From: an uncultured Syntrophobacterales bacterium
Lineage (GTDB): Bacteria; Desulfobacterota; Syntrophia; Syntrophales; UBA5619
Direction: 5' to 3'
DNA: 34,864 nucleotides
Assembly: GCA_903928915.1 (NCBI GenBank)
Contig: CAIYSL010000079.1
Location: forward strand, 1 to 34,864
Below, piece by piece: positions 7,936 through 15,645 of this stretch; position 1 is the first letter of the stretch; each line of letters starts with the position of its first letter. The notes below the pieces were generated by a model. The model had not been told where the DNA came from, did no database searches, and was given only the letters and a program-made list of their open reading frames with translations. The position numbers were made by a program, and so were the translations under genes.

Positions 7936-9111
7936 TCAGGCCGCCCGCAGCGCCTCGACGATCCGCATCCGGCTGGCGCGCAGGGCCGGCAGGACGCCGC
8001 CGATCAGCCCCATCACCAGTGCAAACAGTAGCGACTCCAGGGCGACCCGCGGGGTGAGGGTGAACTTGAAGGCGAGCTCCGAGAAGGTCTGAAAATTCAC
8101 GGTGGAGACGGTGATCAGCTGCATGAACGAAGCGGCCGCGAGCCCCAGGACACCGCCGAGCAGCCCCAGCAGCAGCGACTCGGCGAGAAAGGCCGCCAGG
8201 ATACTCCGCCGGCGAAACCCCAGCGCGCGGAGCGTTCCGATCTCCCCGACCCGGTTCGCCACGGCGGTATACATGGTGATCATCGCCCCGATGATCGCGC
8301 CGAACGAGAAGATGATCGTGAGCGACAGCCCGAGGATCCGGAGGAACTTGGCCATCATCTCCGACTGGTCGAGGTAGTAGCGCGTCTCCCGCTTGGCCTC
8401 GAGGGTGAGCCGCGGGTCCCTCTCGATTGCCGCCTTGGCCGCCTCGAACGAGGCCGGGTCGTGGAGTCTGAAGATGAGCGACGAATAGACTGGCCTGCGG
8501 AAGGCCTGCATCACCTGGTCGGCATCCCCCCAGATCTCGGAGCTGAACCCGGTGTTGCCCGCGTCGAAGATCCCCACCACGGTCCAGCGCTGCATGCCCC
8601 AGCTGAGCTGCCCCCGGAGCCCCACCCCGACGAACCCCGCGGCGATGCTGTTGCCCACGATCACCTCCGTGGACCCGGGCCTGAACAGGCGCCCGGCCAC
8701 GAGTTTCACCTGGGGCCTGAGCGGCACCGACACCCCCTGGACACCGCGGACGACGACGTTGGAGTGGCTCGTCGCCTTTCCCATCCCCCGCTTGGGCAGG
8801 GCGATCAGGAACACCCCCTCCCGGGCCACGAGCCGGCGGCCGTCCGGTCCGACGGCGACCTGGGGGAGCATCTCCACGATCGCCGCCTGGCTGCGGTCGA
8901 TCCCGCTCATCACCTCCGAGGTCGACCCCTTGCGCACCACGACCACGTTGTCCGGCGAGCCCGTCTCGATGAGGGTCTTCTGCAGCCCCTCGGCCATCAT
9001 CAGCACGGCGGCGAACACGAACACCACCAGGGCCATCCCGAGGACGGTCAGGGTCGTCGTCAGACGGCGCTTCCCGAGGTTCCGCATGCTGTAGGCAAAG
9101 GGTACCGCCAT
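7936..9111 (-). CDS. ABC transporter permease, FtsX/MacB type (second of two)
   Basis: A 391-residue inner-membrane protein with the MacB/LolCE layout. There is one membrane segment near residues 18-40 (TTTLTVLGMALVVFVFAAVL), a periplasmic domain of about 220 residues with GRLFRPG and IVGNSIA, and then three membrane segments forming the FtsX domain, including VGEIGTLRALGF. The start ATG at 9111 overlaps the upstream stop codon (TGATG), a sign of tight translational coupling. Together with the next permease and the ATPase it should form a heteromeric pump that moves a substrate from the periplasm or inner leaflet outward. The substrate is unknown; the protease encoded downstream is a possible client or partner. 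Confidence 0.9.
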   Translation of the reverse strand: MAVPFAYSMRNLGKRRLTTTLTVLGMALVVFVFAAVLMMAEGLQKTLIETGSPDNVVVVRKGSTSEVMSGIDRSQAAIVEMLPQVAVGPDGRRLVAREGVFLIALPKRGMGKATSHSNVVVRGVQGVSVPLRPQVKLVAGRLFRPGSTEVIVGNSIAAGFVGVGLRGQLSWGMQRWTVVGIFDAGNTGFSSEIWGDADQVMQAFRRPVYSSLIFRLHDPASFEAAKAAIERDPRLTLEAKRETRYYLDQSEMMAKFLRILGLSLTIIFSFGAIIGAMITMYTAVANRVGEIGTLRALGFRRRSILAAFLAESLLLGLLGGVLGLAAASFMQLITVSTVNFQTFSELAFKFTLTPRVALESLLFALVMGLIGGVLPALRASRMRIVEALRAA

Positions 9112-10268
9112 CAGCCGATCCTCCTCAGGCCGTCGGCGATCCCGATGCGGATCGCCTGGCGGGTCGGGATCAGTGCGGCGACCACGGCGATGACGAGGCT
9201 GGCCAGGAGGTCCAGCCAGAGCGTCTCGGCCGACACGAGGAAGATCGGGAAGTAGGTTGCCAGCCCCTGACTGAACCCCTTGGCCGCGGGGAAGGTCGCC
9301 GCCATCCCCGCCAGACAGCCGGTCAGCGATATGACGAGCGACTCGCCGAAGATCACCGTCGCGATCCCCCCGCTCCCGAACCCGAGGGTCTTCATGATCG
9401 CGTAATCGCCGATCCGCTCGCGGGTGGTCATGGCCATGGTGTTGGCGAGGACCGCCATGATGATGAAGATGACGACGAAGGAGACCATCTGGATCGCCGT
9501 TACGATGGCCCCGCTCATGGCGATGAATCCCTGGTTGAAGGCCTTCTCGGTCTCGGTCAGCGTCTCGGCCAGCGAGTTTTTGAAAGTCTTGTCCACCGCC
9601 AGGGCCACCTCCGCCGCTACCTCCGGCCGGGTCACCGCGATCATGTAGAACCCCACCTGGTCGGCGCGCCGGGGGGCGGTCCGCTTCAGCGTCTCGTTGA
9701 GGTATGCCCAATGGAACAGGAACTGGGTTTCGTCGATGGTCTCGTCCCGGCCCCGGTAGGTCCCCCGCAGGACAAAGTCCCAGTTTCCCGGGAAGATGGT
9801 TCCCCGGAGGGTGACCGTGTCGCCGATTCGCCACCCGTACCGGGCGGCCAGTTTCCGACCGGCGATGAACCCCTTGCGGTCGGCGAGGAAGGCCTTCTTT
9901 TCGGCAGGGGCAAGAACGAATTCGGGATAGATCTCCAGGTAGCCCTTTGCCTCGACGCAGAAGTTCGCGAAGAAATGCTTCTCGTCGATGTAGATCCCGC
10001 CGAACCAGTTGCCGTGGGAGACGCGCTTGACCCCGTCGATCTGGCGGATCTTCTCGCTGTAGGCCAGGGGAAGGGGGAAGATGATCGAGATGGCGTTGCG
10101 GGTGACAAGGCGCGAGGCCGAGGCCGCCTCGACCCCGGAGTACCAGGCGTCGATCACGGTCCTGAGCAGCCCGAAGGCCAGGATAGCCACGGCGACCCCC
10201 AGGATCGTGAGAGCGCTGCGGAGGCGGTTGCGGAAGGCGTTCCTAAACAGGATCTTGAGTAGCAGCAT
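9111..10268 (-). CDS. ABC transporter permease, FtsX/MacB type (first of two)
   Basis: A 385-residue inner-membrane protein, paralogous in plan to the next permease: N-terminal membrane segment (ALTILGVAVAILAFGLL), a large periplasmic domain (about 45-260), then three C-terminal membrane segments with ERIGDYAIMKTLGFG, the usual FtsX coupling region. It overlaps the end of the ATPase gene by 26 bases and shares one base with the following permease. Separate, unequal permeases resemble LolC/LolE or the split MacB-like pumps. The linked membrane-fusion protein favours an exporter of the MacAB kind rather than lipoprotein release. Confidence 0.9.
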   Translation of the reverse strand: MLLLKILFRNAFRNRLRSALTILGVAVAILAFGLLRTVIDAWYSGVEAASASRLVTRNAISIIFPLPLAYSEKIRQIDGVKRVSHGNWFGGIYIDEKHFFANFCVEAKGYLEIYPEFVLAPAEKKAFLADRKGFIAGRKLAARYGWRIGDTVTLRGTIFPGNWDFVLRGTYRGRDETIDETQFLFHWAYLNETLKRTAPRRADQVGFYMIAVTRPEVAAEVALAVDKTFKNSLAETLTETEKAFNQGFIAMSGAIVTAIQMVSFVVIFIIMAVLANTMAMTTRERIGDYAIMKTLGFGSGGIATVIFGESLVISLTGCLAGMAATFPAAKGFSQGLATYFPIFLVSAETLWLDLLASLVIAVVAALIPTRQAIRIGIADGLRRIG

Positions 10269-10950
10269 CGCCCATGTATCCCTTGTCCAGATGCCGGATC
10301 ACCTTAGCCCGCTGCGCCGCCCGGGGGTCGTGGGTGACCATCACGACGGTCTTGCCCATCGCGCTGTTGAGCTGCTCCATCAGCCCCAGGATCTCCTCGG
10401 CGGAGACGCGGTCCAGGTCCCCGGTCGGCTCGTCGGCGACCAGGATCGTCGGGTCCGTGACGATGGCCCGGGCAATGGCGACGCGCTGCTGCTCGCCGCC
10501 GGACATCTCCCGGGGGTAGTGGTCCAGCCGGTGGCCCAGGCCGACCATCCCGAGGGCCGTCTCGGCGTGCTCCCGCCGCTGCCGCCGGGACAGGGAGGTC
10601 AGGTGCAGCGGCAGCTCGACGTTTTCCACCGCCCTGAGGACGGGGATCAGGTTGTAGAACTGGAAGATGAACCCCACGTGGTTGGCCCGCCAGCGGGCGA
10701 GTTCGGTCTCCGTCAGCGTCGTGATGTCCACGCCGCCCACGCGGATCACCCCGCTGTCCGCCTTGTCGATCCCGGCCAGGAGGTTCAGCAGGGTCGTTTT
10801 CCCGGAGCCCGAAGGCCCCATCAGCGCCAGGAACTCACCCGCGGCGATGTCGAAGCTGATTGCGTGCAGGACCGGGACCACGAGGTTTTCCCGGCGGTAA
10901 GACTTGGAGACATTGCGGATCTCGACGATGGGTGCTCCGGGTTCGGTCAT
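10243..10950 (-). CDS. ABC transporter ATP-binding protein, LolD/MacB type
   Basis: This 235-residue cytoplasmic ATPase powers the two FtsX-type permeases. Walker A is GPSGSGKTT (Lys51), the Q-loop region reads FIFQFYNLIPVL, the signature is MSGGEQQR, Walker B ends in VADEPTGDLD, and the switch histidine is in VMVTHDPR. The PTGDLD motif and the length are typical of the LolD/MacB/FtsE group. The ATG at 10950 lies 22 bases after the membrane-fusion gene, and the end overlaps the next permease gene, so all belong to one operon. Confidence 0.95.
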   Translation of the reverse strand: MTEPGAPIVEIRNVSKSYRRENLVVPVLHAISFDIAAGEFLALMGPSGSGKTTLLNLLAGIDKADSGVIRVGGVDITTLTETELARWRANHVGFIFQFYNLIPVLRAVENVELPLHLTSLSRRQRREHAETALGMVGLGHRLDHYPREMSGGEQQRVAIARAIVTDPTILVADEPTGDLDRVSAEEILGLMEQLNSAMGKTVVMVTHDPRAAQRAKVIRHLDKGYMGDAATQDPV

Positions 10951-10972
10951 GGCGTTACCGCATGTCCCTCGT

Positions 10973-12193
10973 TCAGCGCTCGGCCACCTTGATCCGCGCG
11001 CCGTCCTTCAGCCCCTGCGGCGGGACAGCGACGATCCGGTCCCCTGCCTTCAGTCCGGCGATGATCTCCACCAGGTCGCCGAGCGCCGGACCGGTCCGGA
11101 CAAAGACCCGCTGGGCGCGGTTCCCCTCCACGCGGTAGGCGACGCTCCCGCCGGAGGCGGCGATCAGCGCCGACCGGCTGACGGCGAGGCGCGGCTTGAG
11201 CTCCGCGGGGGTGAGGGGCCGCGAGAGGAAGGCGACCTTGGCGCTCATGTCGGGCAGCATTCGCGGGTCGCGGTCGAGGAAGCGGACTTTGACCAGGACC
11301 GTCGCCTTGCTCCGATCGACGGTCGGCACGACGGCGTGGACCCGGCCGCGGAACCGCTTGTCCGGGATGGCGTCGAGCTGGATGTCGCAGGGTTGGCCGA
11401 CCCGGATGGAGGTGATGCTCGTCTCCGATACATCCACCTCCACCTGCAGCGACCCCATGTCGGCGATCGTCACAACGGCGGCCTTGGCATTGGCGGCGGC
11501 GCCGAGGGGGGTGATGATGTCGCCGATATCGGCGTTCTTGGTCAGGACGACCGCATCGAAGGGGGCCCGGATCAGGGTATAGTCGAGACCTGCCTCCGCG
11601 TTCACGAGGGCCGCCTCGGCGGCGCGGATCGCCGCTTCGGCCGCCGTTACCCCTTCGACTGCCCGGCGGTGGCGCGTTTCGGCCACCTCATAGTCGGACC
11701 GGGAGATGTAGCCGCCGGTGACGAGCGTCCGGTACCGTTCGTACTCCGCCCGGGCGTTGTCCTGTTCCGCCTGCGCCTGTTTGAGGGCGGCACGGGCCGT
11801 GCCCAGGTTGGCCGCGGCCTGGTCCCGCAGGGCGGTGACGTCGGCGTTCTCCATCCGGGCGATCACCTCCCCCTGCCGGACGCGGCTCCCCTCCTCCACG
11901 GCAAGGGCAATCAGCCGGCCGGTCACCTTGGAGGCCACCGCGGCCTTGCGCTGGGCCACGATATACCCGCTGGCGTTGAGCAGCGACAATGTCTGGCTGG
12001 GGTAGACCTGGGAGACGGCGGTCACATCGACCGAAACCGCCGGGACGAGGAGACCGCCGGCGTACAGCCCTCCCAGTGCCAGGATCAGCAGGAGCAGGAC
12101 CGCGGCGAGCAGGAGTTTCCGCCCCCGCCGCGCGGGGCCGGCCGGTTTTTCCGTTCGTTCGATCTTCAGCTTGGCGATCTCTTCCGCGGGCAC
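10973..12193 (-). CDS. Periplasmic adaptor (membrane-fusion) protein, HlyD/RND type
   Basis: A 406-residue adaptor linking the ABC pump to an outer-membrane channel. It has a short cytoplasmic N-terminus, one membrane segment (LLLAAVLLLLILALGGLYAG), a lipoyl-like half-motif (EEGSRVRQGEVIARM), a coiled hairpin rich in Ala and Glu around residues 130-215, the second lipoyl half (YTLIRAPFDAVVL), a beta-barrel with GQPCDIQLDAIP, and a C-terminal domain with VFVRTGPALGDLVEI. I chose the GTG start at 12193 because GGAGA lies about seven bases upstream and the frame further upstream is not protein-like. It is the first gene of the operon. No TolC-like gene is nearby, so the outer-membrane partner must lie elsewhere. 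Confidence 0.92.
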   Translation of the reverse strand: MPAEEIAKLKIERTEKPAGPARRGRKLLLAAVLLLLILALGGLYAGGLLVPAVSVDVTAVSQVYPSQTLSLLNASGYIVAQRKAAVASKVTGRLIALAVEEGSRVRQGEVIARMENADVTALRDQAAANLGTARAALKQAQAEQDNARAEYERYRTLVTGGYISRSDYEVAETRHRRAVEGVTAAEAAIRAAEAALVNAEAGLDYTLIRAPFDAVVLTKNADIGDIITPLGAAANAKAAVVTIADMGSLQVEVDVSETSITSIRVGQPCDIQLDAIPDKRFRGRVHAVVPTVDRSKATVLVKVRFLDRDPRMLPDMSAKVAFLSRPLTPAELKPRLAVSRSALIAASGGSVAYRVEGNRAQRVFVRTGPALGDLVEIIAGLKAGDRIVAVPPQGLKDGARIKVAER

Positions 12194-12252
12194 GGGCCGA
12201 TCTCCGGATGAAGGGGGGTTGCCGCCGCCTGCACGAGCCGACGCTGTCCTCC

Positions 12253-12281
12253 TGTATACCAGAAGAGGATGCGCTTTGCCA
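12253..12281 (-). promoter_or_regulatory. Possible promoter of the exporter operon
   Basis: On the minus strand TGGCAA (12276-12281) and TATACA (12253-12258) are 17 bases apart. The -35 match is poor (three of six) and the -10 match fair (four of six). It is placed correctly to start the adaptor gene at 12193. Confidence 0.33.
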
Positions 12282-12370
12282 GCGCGGAGATCGGCGGCCG
12301 CAGGAGTCGGCGATTGACTTATCGGGTGAAATGTGTGAGCTATGCGGCCGGGAAAGGAGCGGTCCGTGCC

Positions 12371-13600
12371 ATGAAGCGCATATGCATCGCCATGCTGGTG
12401 TTTGGTTTCTTCTTCCTCTGCCGCGCGCCGCTGTGGGCTGCCGAACAGCCGGTCGTGGCCGAGGTCCGGCAGAAGGTAGCTGAAGAGTTCGCCCGCCTCG
12501 ACGCGGCCCTGAAGGATGCCGCCCGGAAGCTGCGGCTCGCGGGCCTCACCGGGGAGGGCGCCCGGTCGGCGCTGGCGGAGCTCTGCGGGGGCTTCGCCTA
12601 CGCGGTGGATTGTGCCGCAGTCGACGCCGCGGGGCGAATGGTCACCGTCGAACCGCCGCCCTTCCGCCACGTCGAGGGGACCGACATCAGCGACCAGCCC
12701 CAGGTCAAGCAGGTCATCCGGACCCGCAGGCCGGTGATGAGCCCGGTCTTTCGGGCGGTCGAAGGGTTCGATGCCGTCGACCTGGAATATCCCGTCGTTG
12801 CCCGGAAAGGGCGGTACCTCGGTTCGGTCAGCCTGCTGTTCAAGCCGGAGAGGCTGTTCGCCCAGCTCCTGCCGCCGCTGCTCAAGGGGATCCCGGTGGA
12901 CATCTGGGGGATGGATGAAACGGGACGCATCCTGTATGACGCCGATGCCCCCCAGATCGGTCAGAACCTGTTCACCTCTCCGCTGTACCGGGCGTACCCC
13001 CAGCTGCTGAAGCTGGGGCATCGCATCGCCTCCGCACCGGAGGGGCGCGGCAGCTACCGGTACCGGGTCCGGAACGAAAACCGCGTGGCCACGAAGCGGG
13101 CCTACTGGAAAACCGTCTCCCTGTACGGAACCGAATGGCGCATCGTGGGCGTGCATGTGGAGCAGGGCGAGTCGGGGGTCCATTCGCGGCAGACCCCCTC
13201 GGTCATCGAACCGGAGGAGCGGCTCGCCGCCTTTGCCGCCGAGGCCGACCTGCTGCAGGCCCTCGCCGCGGGCGACAGCGCCCAGGCGATGCGGCTCCTG
13301 AAGGGGTTTTACGACGCCACGCCCGGCATCTATGCGATCCAATGGATCGACGAGAACGGGGTGAACCGATTCGGCTATCCCGCGGGGAACAGCCTGACCG
13401 ATTACGACTACCATCAGAGACGGTTTCCCCGGGATCAGGCGATCCTCGACCTCCTGAAGAGCCGCAGGAAGGCAACCTGGGAAGCGCCGCTGATCGAGGG
13501 CGGGGTAGCCGGCTTCACCTTCGTACCGCTCCTGGAGGGAAACCGCTACCTGGGAATGGTCTACACGATCCGGATGCGGCGCCTCGACCAGAGCCAATGA
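12371..13600 (+). CDS. Periplasmic double-Cache-like sensor protein without output domain
   Basis: The 409-residue product has a cleavable signal sequence (residues 1-24, ending LWAAEQ) and no later membrane segment. The first half looks like a Cache ligand-binding domain: GTDISDQPQVKQVI, then VMSPVF, VDLEYPVVARKGRYLGSVSL. A second Cache-like part follows residues ~290, with IYAIQWIDENGVNRFGYP and GVAGFTFVPLLEGNRYLGMV. Cache domains normally form the outside part of chemoreceptors or kinases, but no such output module exists here. It could be a binding protein or an accessory sensor. The start ATG 12371 is the first methionine of the signal sequence; GGAG lies 11 bases upstream. It is divergent from the exporter operon. 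Confidence 0.78.
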   Translation: MKRICIAMLVFGFFFLCRAPLWAAEQPVVAEVRQKVAEEFARLDAALKDAARKLRLAGLTGEGARSALAELCGGFAYAVDCAAVDAAGRMVTVEPPPFRHVEGTDISDQPQVKQVIRTRRPVMSPVFRAVEGFDAVDLEYPVVARKGRYLGSVSLLFKPERLFAQLLPPLLKGIPVDIWGMDETGRILYDADAPQIGQNLFTSPLYRAYPQLLKLGHRIASAPEGRGSYRYRVRNENRVATKRAYWKTVSLYGTEWRIVGVHVEQGESGVHSRQTPSVIEPEERLAAFAAEADLLQALAAGDSAQAMRLLKGFYDATPGIYAIQWIDENGVNRFGYPAGNSLTDYDYHQRRFPRDQAILDLLKSRRKATWEAPLIEGGVAGFTFVPLLEGNRYLGMVYTIRMRRLDQSQ

Positions 13601-13638
13601 CGGCCCCCCATCCTGCTTCGCTTCCCGCCACATCCTGC

Positions 13639-13668
13639 TTTACATCCGGACACAAACAGGGTTATAAC
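13639..13668 (+). promoter_or_regulatory. Predicted sigma-70 promoter of ftsY
   Basis: TTTACA (13639-13644) and TATAAC (13663-13668) with an 18-base spacer. The leader to the ftsY start would be about 70 bases. Confidence 0.5.
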
Positions 13669-13744
13669 GACTCGCGCAGGGCCGCTTCCCTTCGCAGCGC
13701 GGACGGGCCACCGGGAGGCGCAATTCAACATCAGGGACGGGTTC

Positions 13745-14689
13745 ATGGACGGGAGTAACGGGAAAACGGGGTTCTTCGATCGCCTGAAATCGGGGCTTGC
13801 CAAGACGCGCAAGCTCCTGTTGACGGACGTTGACGACATCATTCTCGGGAGTAAGCAGATCGACCAGGCGCTGTTCGACGAGCTGGAAGAGGCGCTGATC
13901 GTGGCAGACGTGGGACCCGCCTTCACGGCCGAACTGATCGCGTCGCTGCAGGAAAAGGTCAAACGGAAGGAGCTGGGGAGTCCGGAGGTCCTCCGCAAGG
14001 TCCTCCGGGAGACGATGCGGGAGATCCTCTTCACCGGCGAGGCCCCGCTTCGGGTGCCTCCGGGCGAGGTGTACACGATCATGGTCGTGGGGGTAAACGG
14101 TACGGGAAAGACCACGACGATCGGCAAGCTCGCCCATAACCTCAAGGCGGAGGGGCATGAGGTGACGCTCGTCGCGGCGGACACCTTCCGCGCCGCGGCC
14201 ATCGAGCAGCTCGAGGCCTGGGCCAAGCGGGCCCAGGTGCCGCTCATCCGCCAGGCAGCCAACGCCGACCCCGCCGCGGTCGTGTACGACGCCGTTCGCG
14301 CCGCCAAGACCGGCCGGGCCGGGGTGGTCATCGTCGACACGGCGGGACGCCTCCATACGAAGGTCAACCTGATGGAGGAGCTCAAGAAGATGAAGCGGAT
14401 CATGGGCCGGGAACTCCCCGGCGCGCCCCACGAGGTCCTGCTCGTCCTCGACGCGACCACCGGCCAGAACGCCATCGCCCAGGCGCGGATGTTCACCGAC
14501 GAGATCGGCGTCACGGGGCTGATCCTGACGAAGCTCGACGGGACGGCCAAGGGGGGGGTGGTCGTCCGGATCGCCAAGGAGCTCAACATCCCCCTCCGGT
14601 ACGTGGGCGTGGGCGAACAGATCGACGACCTCAGACCCTTTCGGGCCGGGGAGTTCGTGGAGGCCCTGTTCGCCGAAAACGGCCGCTGA
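13745..14689 (+). CDS. ftsY: Signal recognition particle receptor FtsY
   Basis: FtsY is the membrane-associated GTPase that receives SRP-bound ribosomes and passes them to the SecYEG channel. At 314 residues this is a short form, lacking the long acidic A domain of E. coli. The N domain covers about residues 1-105. The G domain has GVNGTGKTTT (Lys122), DTFRAAAIEQLE, DTAGR (Asp198), the SRP-GTPase motif TKLDGTAKGG, and the closing GVGEQIDDLRPF. ATG 13745 has AGGGACGGG upstream. In many related genomes ftsY lies next to smc; here about 8.7 kb of other genes separates the two. Confidence 0.97.
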   Translation: MDGSNGKTGFFDRLKSGLAKTRKLLLTDVDDIILGSKQIDQALFDELEEALIVADVGPAFTAELIASLQEKVKRKELGSPEVLRKVLRETMREILFTGEAPLRVPPGEVYTIMVVGVNGTGKTTTIGKLAHNLKAEGHEVTLVAADTFRAAAIEQLEAWAKRAQVPLIRQAANADPAAVVYDAVRAAKTGRAGVVIVDTAGRLHTKVNLMEELKKMKRIMGRELPGAPHEVLLVLDATTGQNAIAQARMFTDEIGVTGLILTKLDGTAKGGVVVRIAKELNIPLRYVGVGEQIDDLRPFRAGEFVEALFAENGR

Positions 14690-14702
14690 CCCGCTGCGCA
14701 GC

Positions 14703-14735
14703 CCCCGTGCGCTGCGGAATGCGCCCCGCACGGGG
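14703..14735 (+). terminator. Hairpin after ftsY
   Basis: CCCCGTGCG and CGCACGGGG form a nine-base stem with a 15-base loop 14 bases after the ftsY stop. There is no T-run, so it may be an attenuator or processing structure rather than an intrinsic terminator. Confidence 0.35.
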
Positions 14736-14782
14736 CAGACCCGGAGCCTGCACCGCAGCAGCGGGGGAAACGGGATTCGGCC

Positions 14783-15427
14783 ATGACGGGAAGGATACTG
14801 GCCATCGGCGACGTCCACGGCTGCAACCGCCGGCTGCGGCAGCTCCTCGACCGGGTCGAGCTCGACCCGCAGGCCGACCGGATCGTGTTCGTCGGCGATT
14901 ACCTCGACCGCGGGGAGGATGTGCAGGGGACCGTCGATACCCTCCTCGAGATCCAGGCGGCCCACCCTGGCACGATCTTCCTCAAGGGAAACCACGAGGC
15001 GCTGTTTCTCGACTTCTACCGGGAGGGGCGCGGCGAGGAGCTCTTCCTGGTCAACGGCGGGATGACCACCCTCGCCTCCTACGGCCTTTCCCTGGCCGAG
15101 GCCCGCAGCGGGAGCGGATTTCCCGCAGAGCACCTCCGCTTCCTGGCTGGTCTTTTACTCGCGCACGAAACTCCGGAGTACTTCTTCGTCCATGCCGGCG
15201 TCAGGCCGGGCGTCCCCTTCGCCCGCCAGAGGCCGGAGGACCTGCTCTGGATCCGCCACGACTTCATCGATTCGGCCGAGGAGTTCGGCCGCGTGGTCGT
15301 GTTCGGCCACACCCCCCTTCCCGAACCCCTGATCGGGACGAACAAGATCGGCATCGACACCGGCGCGGTCTACGGCGGCCGGCTGACCTGCGTCGAACTC
15401 CCCTCCCGCAGGATCCTGCAGGCCTGA
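14783..15427 (+). CDS. PPP-family metallophosphoesterase (serine/threonine or nucleotide phosphatase type)
   Basis: A 214-residue cytoplasmic phosphatase with the full calcineurin-like motif set: GDVHGC near residue 9, GDYLDRGED near 39, GNHEALF near 71, and later VHAGVRPG and FGHTPLP. These supply the Asp, His and Asn ligands for the two-metal centre. The length and motifs match bacterial PPP enzymes such as phage lambda PP or PrpA/ApaH-like proteins, which act on phosphoproteins or dinucleotide polyphosphates. The substrate cannot be told from the sequence. It follows ftsY by about 90 bases on the same strand, with a hairpin in between. Confidence 0.88.
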   Translation: MTGRILAIGDVHGCNRRLRQLLDRVELDPQADRIVFVGDYLDRGEDVQGTVDTLLEIQAAHPGTIFLKGNHEALFLDFYREGRGEELFLVNGGMTTLASYGLSLAEARSGSGFPAEHLRFLAGLLLAHETPEYFFVHAGVRPGVPFARQRPEDLLWIRHDFIDSAEEFGRVVVFGHTPLPEPLIGTNKIGIDTGAVYGGRLTCVELPSRRILQA

Positions 15428-15499
15428 CACCACGACCGATCCCCGCGGGCGCCGTCTGAGCCGATGTCCGCAGGAGCTGCCGGCACCGAAAGAATATCC

Positions 15500-15528
15500 T
15501 TGACTTGTCGGGTCCGTTTTCATATTTT
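15500..15528 (+). promoter_or_regulatory. Predicted promoter of the FHA/HD-GYP gene
   Basis: TTGACT (15500-15505) and TATTTT (15523-15528) with a 17-base spacer. The leader to ATG 15646 would be about 110 bases. Confidence 0.5.
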
Positions 15529-15645
15529 CACCACGCACGGCGGCGCCTCTCCACCGGCACTGCGGCCGGGTTTCGGCCGGGCGCGGGCCTCTTGCGGGGT
15601 GCCTTCCCCGAACGGGACATGCCGCCGATCGGAACGGGGGAATCG

